Source: Gluconacetobacter diazotrophicus PA1 5
Lineage (GTDB): Bacteria; Pseudomonadota; Alphaproteobacteria; Acetobacterales; Acetobacteraceae
DNA length: 64,000 nucleotides
Assembly: GCF_000021325.1 (NCBI RefSeq)
Contig: NC_011365.1
Span: 2,694,001 to 2,758,000, forward strand
Direction: 5' to 3'
The position numbers were made by a program, and so were the translations under genes. Every line of letters begins with the position of its first letter. Position 1 is the stretch's first letter. Shown one piece after another: positions 32,672 through 41,141 of the stretch. Under the pieces are notes generated by a model, which did no database searches, was not told where the DNA came from, and saw only the letters and a list, made by a program, of their open reading frames with translations.

Positions 32672-34706
32672 CGAGCGCTTCCCTCAGGTGTGTCAGTTTC
32701 AGGTCCATCCATGTCTGGTCGATGGATGCATCCGCCTTGCGGGCGTTGGCCAGATGCAGGATTGCGTTGGCCAAAGCGCCGATTTCCTGAGCCCGCATGT
32801 GGGGGGCCCGCATATCCAGTTCCCGGCGCTCGCGGTCTTCCCGCAACTGCAACTCGGCCATCTGGTGCATGGCTTCAGGATTCGGAGGCGCCTGGTCCTT
32901 CAACACCTTGTCCAACTCGCCGATGCCCGCCGCCTCCATCGCGCGCCGACGGATCTCATGCCCGTCGCACCACGGGTCGTCCTTGAACGTCAGCAGGAAA
33001 TTCGCGCGTGCCATCTGCTGCTGGTCGGTGACGGCCTCGGGATCGGAGACCGGCTGCACTCCGCTGCCATGCTCGTAATCGGCCTGGGTAACCTCGAAAT
33101 ACTGCTCGCCCAGGCGATAGCCCGCGTCGTCCGGCAGGTAGAGCCGATTAAGACGGTAGAGCTTGTCGAACTCGGCGCCCAACGCGCGATGGACGCGCTT
33201 GAAGATGGCGCTGAACACCTTCATGCCCTGCTGGATCACAGCCAGACCGAGGATGCCCGGGGTGTTTCCGCCCGGCATCGCTCCGGACAGGATGTCCTTG
33301 ATCGACGCGATCTCGCGGCCGGCCTCGACCAGATATTGCAGAAGCTGGAACAGTGCCGGGCTCGGCCCAGGAAACTGCAGCGGCACCATGTTTTCGCGCA
33401 GCGTCGCGCCGGGCGTGTTCACCACCTTGTATTCGCCCACCTGGAAGCGTACCGAACCGGTGTTCAGCGACATGCCTGATCCGATGAAGCCGCCGCCGGC
33501 GTTCGCCAGGTGCCCGGCGTCAAACATCTGGTTCAGGCTGGTGTTGATCGCGCCGTTGAGCGGGTAGAGCAGCGACCCGAAACCCATGGCATAGATTGCC
33601 GATTGGGGCGACGGGATGAACTGGAATCGCGTATAGTAGGGAACAGCCTCGATTTTGCGGATGCGATGCGTGACCGGGTCGAACATCACACCATCCGCAT
33701 CGAACCCCGCGACGATGCGCGCAAGTTGCCCGGAATCTCGGGCGATGGTGACGATGTAGGGTTCGGCATAGCCGTCGCCGTCCAGGTCCCACCGCCGATG
33801 CTGCTCTAAGAACGTGACCGGCGCGTCTTCATCCTGTGACCCGTCATCGTGATTGGTGCCGTAATCTTCGTCCAGAAACAGCCCGGCCCGGATGCGCTCC
33901 TCGATCTCCCAGGGGTAAAGATCGATCTCCTCGGTCATGCGCGCGGCCGTCGCGAACGACTTGGCCTTGTAGTTGATGCAAAGCCGCAGCGGGTCCACCG
34001 TCTCGCTGACATTGCGCTGCAGGCCGGGGTCGAAATAGGTCTTGCGGAACATCGTGCCGACAATGGACAGCTTCAGCAGAAGATCGTCGGTCTGCTCCTC
34101 CCAGTCTTCCATCTCGTTCAGCAACTGCCAGCTCATGTGGCCGCCGATCCGGTCGGCGCGCGTCCGCTTGGCCCCAGGTTGCACCAACCAGACTGGTTTC
34201 CCGTCCGGTCCCATCATCGGCTGTCCAGTGCGCGGATCGGGCGCAGGCATACCATCATCCGCACCGACGACCGTACCGCGCACCACGTCACGGCCACGCA
34301 CGATCCCCGGATAAGCCCGCGCCTGAAACTGGATCGCCGCCGTGGCCACCAGCGGGTAGACGACATTCGACGCCCCCGGCCACGGATAGGTCTTGGGCTC
34401 CGTGACCTGCTCGGCCACCTTCAGCCAGTCCCGGCACTGCTCTTTCCACTCGGTCCGGCTGTCATCGTCGGTGCGGTAGTCACGCGAAACGCGGTCCGCG
34501 ATCTCGCCGCGTTCGGAATCGGTCAGTTCTTCGGCGATATTGATGCTGCCGATCCAGTCCATGAGCTGCTCGGCAGCGTCCATGTCGGGACCTACTGCAT
34601 CGTCATCTACGATCTCGGAAGGGGCCTCCGCGGCAACTCCTTCGAAATCATCCTCCGGCGCCAGGGCGTGTGCCATCTGATCAGCCATCGCGAGGGATTC
34701 GCTCAC
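32514..34706 (-). CDS. Portal protein
   Basis: 730 aa from GTG 34706, whose GTGA overlaps the stop of the gene upstream. Portal features: SRTEWKEQCRDWLKVAEQ and KTYPWPGASNVVYPLVATAA near the N-terminus (a recurring podovirus portal motif), LLLKLSIVGTMFRKTYFDP, and GSLLYPLNGAINTSLNQMFDAG followed by an ASIKDILSGAMPGGNTPG segment. The C-terminal 60 residues are a Pro/Gly/Ala-rich tail produced in the region shared with the next gene. It forms the ring through which DNA is packaged; terminase lies directly upstream. Confidence 0.9.
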   Translation of the reverse strand: MSESLAMADQMAHALAPEDDFEGVAAEAPSEIVDDDAVGPDMDAAEQLMDWIGSINIAEELTDSERGEIADRVSRDYRTDDDSRTEWKEQCRDWLKVAEQVTEPKTYPWPGASNVVYPLVATAAIQFQARAYPGIVRGRDVVRGTVVGADDGMPAPDPRTGQPMMGPDGKPVWLVQPGAKRTRADRIGGHMSWQLLNEMEDWEEQTDDLLLKLSIVGTMFRKTYFDPGLQRNVSETVDPLRLCINYKAKSFATAARMTEEIDLYPWEIEERIRAGLFLDEDYGTNHDDGSQDEDAPVTFLEQHRRWDLDGDGYAEPYIVTIARDSGQLARIVAGFDADGVMFDPVTHRIRKIEAVPYYTRFQFIPSPQSAIYAMGFGSLLYPLNGAINTSLNQMFDAGHLANAGGGFIGSGMSLNTGSVRFQVGEYKVVNTPGATLRENMVPLQFPGPSPALFQLLQYLVEAGREIASIKDILSGAMPGGNTPGILGLAVIQQGMKVFSAIFKRVHRALGAEFDKLYRLNRLYLPDDAGYRLGEQYFEVTQADYEHGSGVQPVSDPEAVTDQQQMARANFLLTFKDDPWCDGHEIRRRAMEAAGIGELDKVLKDQAPPNPEAMHQMAELQLREDRERRELDMRAPHMRAQEIGALANAILHLANARKADASIDQTWMDLKLTHLREALDALTTDPATTGPAVPATGATGPTGGSVGGGVPVVAPPSGEPGGVAVPGGLPG

Positions 34707-34966
34707 CGCACAATCTCCGCGAACTCGCCACACACATGCTCGGGCACCACCGGAGGAAAAGTGGCAAAGGGCTGCGGCGCCAGTTGCCCCACGCGCGGCG
34801 CGGCCTGCGGCACCAGCACCACCGTCACCTGCGGGGGGAAGCGCCGACAGACCACATCACCGGCCTCGACTGCATGATGCCGGCACTGACGACACGTACG
34901 CGCTGATGCGACAGATCCGCGCGCGGCCGGGGCCACCAGGTTCGTCGGCAGAATCAGACCCGACAT
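34703..34966 (-). CDS. Small Cys-rich protein between terminase and portal
   Basis: 87 aa with a candidate zinc knuckle C-x2-C-x2-H...C (CRQCRHHAVEAGDVVCRRFPP). The N-terminus is moderately hydrophobic (SGLILPTNLVAPAARG) and the C-terminus is Pro-rich. Conserved small genes of this type occur in terminase-portal junctions of related phages. Starts 2 bp after the terminase stop. Function unknown. Confidence 0.62.
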   Translation of the reverse strand: MSGLILPTNLVAPAARGSVASARTCRQCRHHAVEAGDVVCRRFPPQVTVVLVPQAAPRVGQLAPQPFATFPPVVPEHVCGEFAEIVR

Positions 34967-34967
34967 C

Positions 34968-36443
34968 TCAATACCCCGTCACGTTGGAGCGCGTGCTGTC
35001 GTCCAGGCGCTCGTTGTAATCGTCGTCATCAGCCAGAGGGACGCTCCCGGAGCGCAGCGATCCGCCGAAGATCCGCGTCGCGGCATATTGCAGCGCGTCC
35101 ATCGGATGGGACCATTTGTTCTTGTCCGGCTTGTCGGTGAACTTCTCACCGGATACCTGCATGCGCCGGTACTGATATCCGCCCATGAAGCCACGCCGGA
35201 GCGACGTGCAGCGCGGATGCAGGATGAAGCCGGACTGCGCGCCGTCAGCCAGCGTGCGCAACGGTCGGCGCACGCTCTCCAAACGAATTGCCAGCGTCTG
35301 CAATCCGCCCTCAATCGCGATCCCCTTGCCATAGAGGATCTCGAAGCACGTCCGCTCGTCCGTCTGGGCCTTTTGCATACCCGCCGGGTCGCCCACGTCG
35401 ATGAACTCGGTGCGCGGGAAATGCTGGGCGGAATGCGCGAGAACCTGGTCGGAAAACCGGTCCACGCCCATCGCCGTCGCAACCAGTTCGTCCACCACGA
35501 TCCACTGGCCAGACGGCAGCATCTGACTGAACACGCACGCGGGGGTCAACCCGAAATCCCATGAACGATAGACCGGCAGATCCGGCACCGTACGGCATTC
35601 TCGGCAATGGAACGTGTCGGAATACTCGGGGAAGACCGCCTTACCATCCATGACGAAGCCGTAATCGCCGTCGATGTAGACCTTGACGTATTCCTCGGTC
35701 TTGCCGACTGCCAGGCGCTGGTAATAGGCCGGCGGCAGATTATCGAGGTTCTCGGCGTTCGGTGCGCGACCGGAGGGCTGCTTGAAGATCCGCGCATACC
35801 GCTCGACCGTCATGCCGGGAATCACCTGGGCGATCGCCTCGACCGCGTCGGTATGGTCCTTCTCCTCGAAGAACTTGTACCACTCAGATTCCGCGTCCGG
35901 TGGGTTGGTGTCCATGATGATGCCAGACCACGTCGCGCCGCCGTCGCGTTTGGCCGGATAGCGCCCGACGCGTCCCTGCACGGCCTCGATCACGGCCCAC
36001 GGCACTTCCCGCGCCTCGTTGATCCAAGCGCCAGTCAGTTCCAGCGACAGCAGGTTGCCCACCTGGTCCGGCCGGTCCAGCGCGCGGAACAGTAGTTCGA
36101 TCTCCGCCGGCTTCTCGTCACCCTGCGCGGCCAGGCGGTTGATGGTGTAGGAGTGCTCGGACGGCTTCCATCGCCCGAACTGCATCGGCGGGAACCACTG
36201 GTGCACGGTGCGGATCGTGGTGTCTTCAAGCTGGCGGTACGAATTGCGGATTACTGCCCAGCGTGACCGCCGCACTCCGTCCGGACCGGGCGCCTGCTTC
36301 AGTCCGCGCAGGACCATTTCCCAGACGCAGCCGGACGACTTCCCGCTCCCGAACGGCCCCATAAGGCCGCGAACGAACGCATCCGAGGCCATGAAGTCCC
36401 TGACGGTGGGAACGGACTCCCGATTGTAGGTGAGGGCGCTCAC
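34968..36443 (-). CDS. Terminase large subunit
   Basis: 491 aa from GTG 36443; upstream residues would be Arg-rich and overlap the previous gene. ATPase part: Walker A GPFGSGKSS (about 29-37), Walker B-like SLELTGAWINEAREV, coupling region SGIIMDTNPPDAESEWY. Nuclease part: Asp in VYRSWDFGLTPACVF, FIDVGDPAGMQ and the final SHPMDALQYAATRI. It packages DNA into the prohead with the small subunit (37329-37823). The motif order is complete. Confidence 0.93.
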   Translation of the reverse strand: MSALTYNRESVPTVRDFMASDAFVRGLMGPFGSGKSSGCVWEMVLRGLKQAPGPDGVRRSRWAVIRNSYRQLEDTTIRTVHQWFPPMQFGRWKPSEHSYTINRLAAQGDEKPAEIELLFRALDRPDQVGNLLSLELTGAWINEAREVPWAVIEAVQGRVGRYPAKRDGGATWSGIIMDTNPPDAESEWYKFFEEKDHTDAVEAIAQVIPGMTVERYARIFKQPSGRAPNAENLDNLPPAYYQRLAVGKTEEYVKVYIDGDYGFVMDGKAVFPEYSDTFHCRECRTVPDLPVYRSWDFGLTPACVFSQMLPSGQWIVVDELVATAMGVDRFSDQVLAHSAQHFPRTEFIDVGDPAGMQKAQTDERTCFEILYGKGIAIEGGLQTLAIRLESVRRPLRTLADGAQSGFILHPRCTSLRRGFMGGYQYRRMQVSGEKFTDKPDKNKWSHPMDALQYAATRIFGGSLRSGSVPLADDDDYNERLDDSTRSNVTGY

Positions 36444-36445
36444 GC

Positions 36446-36685
36446 TCAGCGATGCGCCTCTGCGCGCCCGTCGTGGTGCGCGTGCTCGCCGTCCTTCCCG
36501 ATCGACGGGAACTTGCGATGCACCGCGCGGCGCACTTCGGCGCACTCGGCCGGCGTTCCGTGCTGGGCGACGCGGGCCAGGGCATTGCGCGCGTGGCTTT
36601 TGTCCGGGATCGGGTAGGATCGGTCGGCCCCGGCAAAGTCACGGGCCGGCATCGCATTGCGTTGACGCGTCGTCAGATTGGCCAT
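36446..36685 (-). CDS. Small phage protein (DFAGPGRSYPIPD-type)
   Basis: 79 aa. The segment DFAGADRSYPIPDKSHARNA followed by LARVAQHGTPAECAEVRRAV and HRKFPSIGKDGEH is a common small phage domain of unknown function, usually encoded near capsid or terminase genes, often as a protein-assembly accessory. It is sandwiched 2 bp after the stop of the next gene and just before terminase. Its stop is 3 nt before the terminase GTG. Confidence 0.75.
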   Translation of the reverse strand: MANLTTRQRNAMPARDFAGADRSYPIPDKSHARNALARVAQHGTPAECAEVRRAVHRKFPSIGKDGEHAHHDGRAEAHR

Positions 36686-36686
36686 G

Positions 36687-36908
36687 TCATCGTCCTCCCG
36701 CCGGCCGTGACCGCGGCTTTGCCGGCGCTGTCGCCGTGATCGTCGGCTTGGTCGGAGAAAACTCCTCGTGCTCGAAATACTGGCCGCGCTTGGTGCCGGA
36801 TCGGGCGATCAGGTAGCCATTGCTGATCTTGCGGATGCGAACGCTTTCGCTGTCCGAGGACGGCGCGGAGCCGAAGACCGCGCGGGGTTTGGTAGTGCGG
36901 CTGGCCAT
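36687..36908 (-). CDS. Small phage protein, unknown
   Basis: 73 aa from ATG 36908 at a TAATG junction with the gene upstream. It contains VRIRKISNGYLIARSGTKRGQYF, then a Pro/Thr/Arg-rich tail. The pattern RKISNGYLI...S is frequent in small phage proteins next to terminases. No function assigned. Confidence 0.6.
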   Translation of the reverse strand: MASRTTKPRAVFGSAPSSDSESVRIRKISNGYLIARSGTKRGQYFEHEEFSPTKPTITATAPAKPRSRPAGGR

Positions 36909-37069
36909 TATCGGCGCTCCTCCTCGAATTCCTCGACCGGCGGAGGCGCCTCGCGCGTCGCCATTGTGTTGGTGATCGCCGATCTGGCGAACGCCGGGTG
37001 GTCGAGAGAGTCCGACCAACCCGGCTCGTAATCGCTCGGGGGATCGTCAGGCGCATCCCCCATCTCCAT
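36908..37069 (-). CDS. Very small acidic phage protein
   Basis: 53 aa from ATG 37069, overlapping the upstream stop (TGATG). Acidic and Pro-rich (GDAPDDPPSDYEPGWSDSLD), ending EEFEEERR. The motif YEPGWSDSLDHPAFARSAI might be a peptide partner of a structural protein. Strict stop-start coupling on both sides supports its reality. Confidence 0.5.
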   Translation of the reverse strand: MEMGDAPDDPPSDYEPGWSDSLDHPAFARSAITNTMATREAPPPVEEFEEERR

Positions 37070-37317
37070 CAGCCCTTGCGGTGATGATGCGGCCCATGGT
37101 CGGGATTGGCCGACGCCGGCAGACGGCCGCCGCCACGCGAGACATGCTTTCCGCACGCGCGGTCCGCGTCGGAGAGGATGCGGCCCGTGTCGAGATCGCG
37201 GTCGGGGTGTTCGTGGCCGCCCTGGACAGACTCCAGCGAGCGGATCCCGAAGCTCTCGCGCTCGCCCTCGATGCGCTTTCCTTCGGCCATGGCTTTGTGT
37301 TGACGGATGCCGGACAT
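37069..37317 (-). CDS. Small phage protein, unknown
   Basis: 82 aa from ATG 37317. N-terminal part SGIRQHKAMAEGKRIEGERES, then SLESVQGGHEHPDRDLDTGR and a His/Gly-rich end. Hydrophilic, probably partly disordered. Starts 12 bp after the terminase small subunit stop. Function unknown. Confidence 0.58.
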   Translation of the reverse strand: MSGIRQHKAMAEGKRIEGERESFGIRSLESVQGGHEHPDRDLDTGRILSDADRACGKHVSRGGGRLPASANPDHGPHHHRKG

Positions 37318-37328
37318 TGTTTTGACCC

Positions 37329-37823
37329 TCAGTTGATGATGACCTGGTAGACGGGTGCGGCATCGATCGGCTTGCCGTCCGCCCCAAGTTGCTGGTTGAC
37401 GGTCTTCAGAAGACCCAGATGCCGCGCCAGCAGATCGAGGCTGGGCGTCTTGGGCGACAGCTTGACCGTGAAATTTCCCGCCTTGTCCCACGACCATCCA
37501 ACGATCGCCCGGCGCACGTCTTCGGGAAGCGCTGCGATATCTTCGGGGCCTGACATCGGATGAGCCGCTATGGCACCGACATCGTAGAAGGCCATCCGGG
37601 CCAACTCTGTCACCACCTGATCTTGCGTGACCTCTGTGCGCGTCTGACGCGCCGCTTGTGCCTCATGGACGGCCGCCTGCACGCTAACGTTCGCTAACAG
37701 CCGCGCAGCCTGCTCATTGGCCGTCTTGGGGCTGTATCCGGCCCGTATGGCCGCTTGTGTCGCATTGAGGTCCACAAGGTATTCCGCGACGAACCGTTCC
37801 TGTCGGGGCGTGAGCGCGCTCAT
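37329..37823 (-). CDS. Terminase small subunit
   Basis: 164 aa. Typical start of the terminase-2 family: LTPRQERFVAEYLVDLNATQ followed by AAIRAGYSPKTANEQAARLL, a DNA-recognition HTH. Then a central helical region (TRTEVTQDQVVTELARMAFY) and KTPSLDLLARHLGLLKTVNQ. It recognises the phage packaging site and hands DNA to the large subunit. Four small genes intervene between the two subunits, which is unusual but occurs. Start ATGA overlaps the stop of the 62-aa gene. Confidence 0.92.
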   Translation of the reverse strand: MSALTPRQERFVAEYLVDLNATQAAIRAGYSPKTANEQAARLLANVSVQAAVHEAQAARQTRTEVTQDQVVTELARMAFYDVGAIAAHPMSGPEDIAALPEDVRRAIVGWSWDKAGNFTVKLSPKTPSLDLLARHLGLLKTVNQQLGADGKPIDAAPVYQVIIN

Positions 37824-38008
37824 CCCGCAACCCTCACGAAGCGTCCCGTCTCGGGATCACGGATCAGCGTCCGGAACCTCAGCTTCTCTCGCAACGCCCG
37901 GTTCTCATCCGTAAGGTGTCCGACCATGTCGCGCAACGATGCGACCTCGAGTTCGAGCGCGTCGGTCTGACCTTGTCGGTCGATCCAGTTACGGATGGCT
38001 ATGAGCAT
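37820..38008 (-). CDS. Small coiled-coil protein upstream of terminase
   Basis: 62 aa. A leucine-zipper-like helix (ALELEVASLRDMVGHLTDEN, then RALREKL) follows a short N-terminal segment. It ends with LIRDPETGRFVRVAG, a common tail in small phage proteins (DPETGRFVR). First gene of the leftward late operon. May be a DNA-binding or assembly co-factor; no family assigned. Confidence 0.65.
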   Translation of the reverse strand: MLIAIRNWIDRQGQTDALELEVASLRDMVGHLTDENRALREKLRFRTLIRDPETGRFVRVAG

Positions 38009-38244
38009 GCACCTATCTCGGAAGATATCGTCACCTACGACGATAAGGAATCTATGGGATGCGTGAGATCGCGCAATCGTACACCCGACATCGCTTTCGG
38101 ATAAACACCGATTTTTATCTCTTCCGAATTTTTATAGGGGGTTTAGAGGGTTTTAAGGGGTAGTTTCCTCTAGGGTACCGAAAGTGTCAGTGCGAATTTC
38201 CACGCATGCGCGGAAACGACCCCTTAAAACCACACAAACCCCCC
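38009..38244. promoter_or_regulatory. Structured intergenic region between replication and late modules
   Basis: No gene seen. It holds a perfect 13-bp inverted repeat (GGTTTTAAGGGGT at 38149-38161, its complement at 38219-38231). The loop contains a 20-bp near-palindrome (38197-38216, TTTCCACGCATGCGCGGAAA). A tandem AT repeat (cgatttttatctcttc / cgaatttttat) is at about 38109-38135. It separates the end of the primase-helicase gene from the first late gene, so it must terminate one transcript and start another. An origin of replication is an alternative. Confidence 0.55.
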
Positions 38245-40749
38245 TCATTCTTTCAGGACCGCCCACTTCTTTGTCTTATGCTTGGTGCCGACATCGACAA
38301 TTTTCAAGCCGTCGGTGAGACGGCCGCGATTATTCAGGAACCACCACCCCAACCTTCGAGGGTTGATCTTGCCGGCCGGCGTCCCAGCGATCTTCAGGAG
38401 CGCTGTCCTCAGATCTCGATACTTCAGCCCAACCTTGTAGCCAGCCAGGTCCGTATCATCGGCCTGCGAAAGTTCGTCGATCTCGTTCGCGGTCCGAGCG
38501 CAGTGCTCTCCAATTCCGATGGCCTCGGCCAGAAGGCCGATGACTTCCGACCGCTCCATGAACTCAGGATCGTCTTCCCGGGCTTCGACCATGGACAGGC
38601 ATGGGTCTTCCTCTCCCAGCCAGACAAGAGCGCTCCGCACTGTCCTGCTCCAGACCTCGAATGAGGCCATCGGTGCCAGCCCGGCATCATGGCCGGATGC
38701 AAGGTAGGCGCGGACGATCGTCAAACACGCTGCGACGTATTTACCGCGGTCTGCGGCGACGACCTGGACGGGGTTGGTCCGGAACTGCCGCAGTTCCGGC
38801 TGCTCCATTTTGGGATCCAGGCTGGCCATGACCGTTCTCCGGGTCATGTCTCCCTTCACCCGCAGGGCATTTCCCGTCGCGAAAATCACGGCCTTATTGT
38901 CGATCTCGATTGAGTTGGATTTCCCAAGCTCGCGCAACCGCACGATCGGACGTTCCACCGCCTGGCACAGTAGGTCGCCGCCCAACTCGCCGTTCACGTT
39001 GTCCAGAGACATGATGGGATAGCCGGACAACAGCAAGCCGCCCAGACGCTTGTCCATTTCCTCTTGATCATGGCCTGCGTTCGTAACCGGACACTGCCGA
39101 CCGGTGGCAATCGACGCAGCCAGATCGACGAGATAGGACTTTCCGGATCCAGGCGCTGTCGCCCGGAAGGCAAACATAGGGCAAACCGGCATCATCCCGC
39201 GCACGACCGGCGTGATCAGCCCGGCCAGCGCAACCGATCTGTCAACATCAGTCTCGAAGGGAAAATCCTGCAGAAGGACGTTCAACGAGTTGAGGGATCG
39301 CTCGGCCTCCCTACGAGTAGGATCGGGCAGCGTCATTTCGAGGAGAGGGTCGTCAACGTGGTAGAGGCGCGTAACCGGATCATAACCCGGCGCCATCAGA
39401 ACGGAACCGTCCGGCCGAAGCGTGGGCGTTGTGATGACCCCTGATATCGCGGGGAAGGGCCACGACCCCGAGCGGCTCAGGATGATCTGTGCTACGGCTG
39501 GCGGCGGATCAATCTGCTTCCACCCGTTGGCCCGCTTGTCATATTTGTTCCATTCCACGACCTGACACAGCAGGTCGGTCATGGACGCCGCTGTGATGTC
39601 GATCAGGCACGCGGCATAGGTCGTGCGCCCATCCGCTGCGGCAACCTCTCTTTTTCCCGGCCGCGTAAGGCTGGTGCCGCGCTGATAGACGGGAGCGTTC
39701 GCCGCCATAAGGGCGCGCTCGCCAGCCGTCGCGACGAGATCGATCTCGCCAGCACGGACCTGGATGGGTTCCAAGCCAGCAGCCCGACGCCCCAACTGCT
39801 GTATCGGTGCGGATTCCGGAGGCCGCTTGACGGAGGCACCGCAGAGGATCGGCCCGACATGAGAGCGGAACCATTCTCGAACGTCCTCTACCCGCAGATC
39901 AGCGGCATCAGCACCGGGGTCGAGGTCGGAGACGTTGACCATACGCACGGATGCTGCGATTCCGCTCAGGATATCGCGGATTTCAGCGGCCGCCTTTTCG
40001 CCCGGTTCGTCGTTGTCCGGCCAGATGATGACCTTCTTACCAGCCAACGCCGACCAGTCGGCCCGACTGACGTTTCCCGTGCCCGCCGTCCAGGTGGTGC
40101 ATGCCATCTTAGGGAACATCGCCTGCGCCGCATCAGCGGCCTTCTCACCTTCGCAGACGACGACGGTGGAGCAGCGCGCGATGCGATCGAGGCCGTACAG
40201 AGAGCGGGGGGATGCCGCATGGCGCAGATGCCACCCTGCGCGTCCTTGAAGGACACCCCAAGTCAGCGGCATGATCCTCTTCCGGTCTGTCTCAGTCGCA
40301 TCCCGACGCATGACGTATCGCTCCGGGAATCCATTGGCATCGCGATAGACGTATACATGATCCCAGCCGCTCCAGTCGGGCGCACGCGCATCTGCGGGCG
40401 GTCGGACATGCGGGACCCACTCCGCAACGGTAGATGGAGAGGCTGGAGCCGGGTCAATCGTATCGGACGTCACGTGAAGGATTGTCCCCAGTTCGCGAGC
40501 GGCGGCCACGCGGTCGCCATTATGATGGAGGGCTGCATAAAGGCTGATCGGATCACCACCACGCTGGTCGGACGAGAAGTCCGCCCATTTTCCCGTGTTC
40601 AGGTTGATTGAAAGGGACCGACCGCGCGCTCCATCCAGGGAGCCCAGAACCCACTCGTTTCCATGCTTGCGGCCAGCCGGCAGCCAGTCGGCGACAAGAA
40701 GCGGCCAACGCGACAGAGCGACCGCATTGATTTGGTCGAACGGAATCAC
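38245..40749 (-). CDS. Primase-helicase (TOPRIM primase plus P-loop ATPase)
   Basis: 834 aa. The N-terminal part resembles a primase/DUF3987 zinc-free entry domain (NLNTGKWADFSSDQRGGDPI). A TOPRIM fold follows at about 195-265: Glu in VVVCEGEKAADAAQ and the DxD-like Asp in KVIIWPDNDEPGEKAA. The C-terminal helicase part has Walker A FRATAPGSGKSYLVD (about 545) and Walker B-like IMSLDNVNGELGGDLL. It synthesises primers and unwinds DNA at the phage origin. It ends the leftward replication operon and overlaps the VRR-NUC gene by 4 bp. Confidence 0.88.
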   Translation of the reverse strand: MIPFDQINAVALSRWPLLVADWLPAGRKHGNEWVLGSLDGARGRSLSINLNTGKWADFSSDQRGGDPISLYAALHHNGDRVAAARELGTILHVTSDTIDPAPASPSTVAEWVPHVRPPADARAPDWSGWDHVYVYRDANGFPERYVMRRDATETDRKRIMPLTWGVLQGRAGWHLRHAASPRSLYGLDRIARCSTVVVCEGEKAADAAQAMFPKMACTTWTAGTGNVSRADWSALAGKKVIIWPDNDEPGEKAAAEIRDILSGIAASVRMVNVSDLDPGADAADLRVEDVREWFRSHVGPILCGASVKRPPESAPIQQLGRRAAGLEPIQVRAGEIDLVATAGERALMAANAPVYQRGTSLTRPGKREVAAADGRTTYAACLIDITAASMTDLLCQVVEWNKYDKRANGWKQIDPPPAVAQIILSRSGSWPFPAISGVITTPTLRPDGSVLMAPGYDPVTRLYHVDDPLLEMTLPDPTRREAERSLNSLNVLLQDFPFETDVDRSVALAGLITPVVRGMMPVCPMFAFRATAPGSGKSYLVDLAASIATGRQCPVTNAGHDQEEMDKRLGGLLLSGYPIMSLDNVNGELGGDLLCQAVERPIVRLRELGKSNSIEIDNKAVIFATGNALRVKGDMTRRTVMASLDPKMEQPELRQFRTNPVQVVAADRGKYVAACLTIVRAYLASGHDAGLAPMASFEVWSRTVRSALVWLGEEDPCLSMVEAREDDPEFMERSEVIGLLAEAIGIGEHCARTANEIDELSQADDTDLAGYKVGLKYRDLRTALLKIAGTPAGKINPRRLGWWFLNNRGRLTDGLKIVDVGTKHKTKKWAVLKE

Positions 40750-41141
40750 GCGCTGTCCCTTCCCAGGATTTCAAGGGCATCATCGACCGAACGCGCGACG
40801 CCAGCCGCGGCACCGCTTCGGTGGGCCATCGCGAGAAAGCGCTTCTGAGCGTCGCTCAGGACGCCGCGAGGTCCCTTCACCTCGACAGCGACGAGTTGCG
40901 CGAGAGTTCGCCCAACCATTTCTGGAGTGATTGTGAGCGACTGGAACCCGAGGACGTCCGAAGATCCTGGGCACCAGCCAAAGGTCACCCGGCGGGGATG
41001 CGCCAGCAGGAGCCGATCTCCGTCATGACGGATCGTGCGGCCTACCCATCCTTCGCCGACGGAATTGCGGAAGACGCGCACCCCCGGCGCAGAGCCGAGG
41101 CGCAGCATGATATCCGCTTGGATTTGAGATTCCGCTGTCAT
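40746..41141 (-). CDS. VRR-NUC domain nuclease
   Basis: 131 aa from ATG 41141; upstream codons belong to another frame. The VRR-NUC core of the PD-(D/E)XK superfamily: NSVGEGWVGRTIRHDGD, then WCPGSSDVLGFQSLTI (Asp), then VAVEVKGPRGVLSDAQKRFL (E-V-K and Q). It likely cuts branched DNA during replication and recombination (Holliday-junction-like substrates). It sits between helicase and primase, 4-bp overlaps on both sides. Confidence 0.88.
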   Translation of the reverse strand: MTAESQIQADIMLRLGSAPGVRVFRNSVGEGWVGRTIRHDGDRLLLAHPRRVTFGWCPGSSDVLGFQSLTITPEMVGRTLAQLVAVEVKGPRGVLSDAQKRFLAMAHRSGAAAGVARSVDDALEILGRDSA

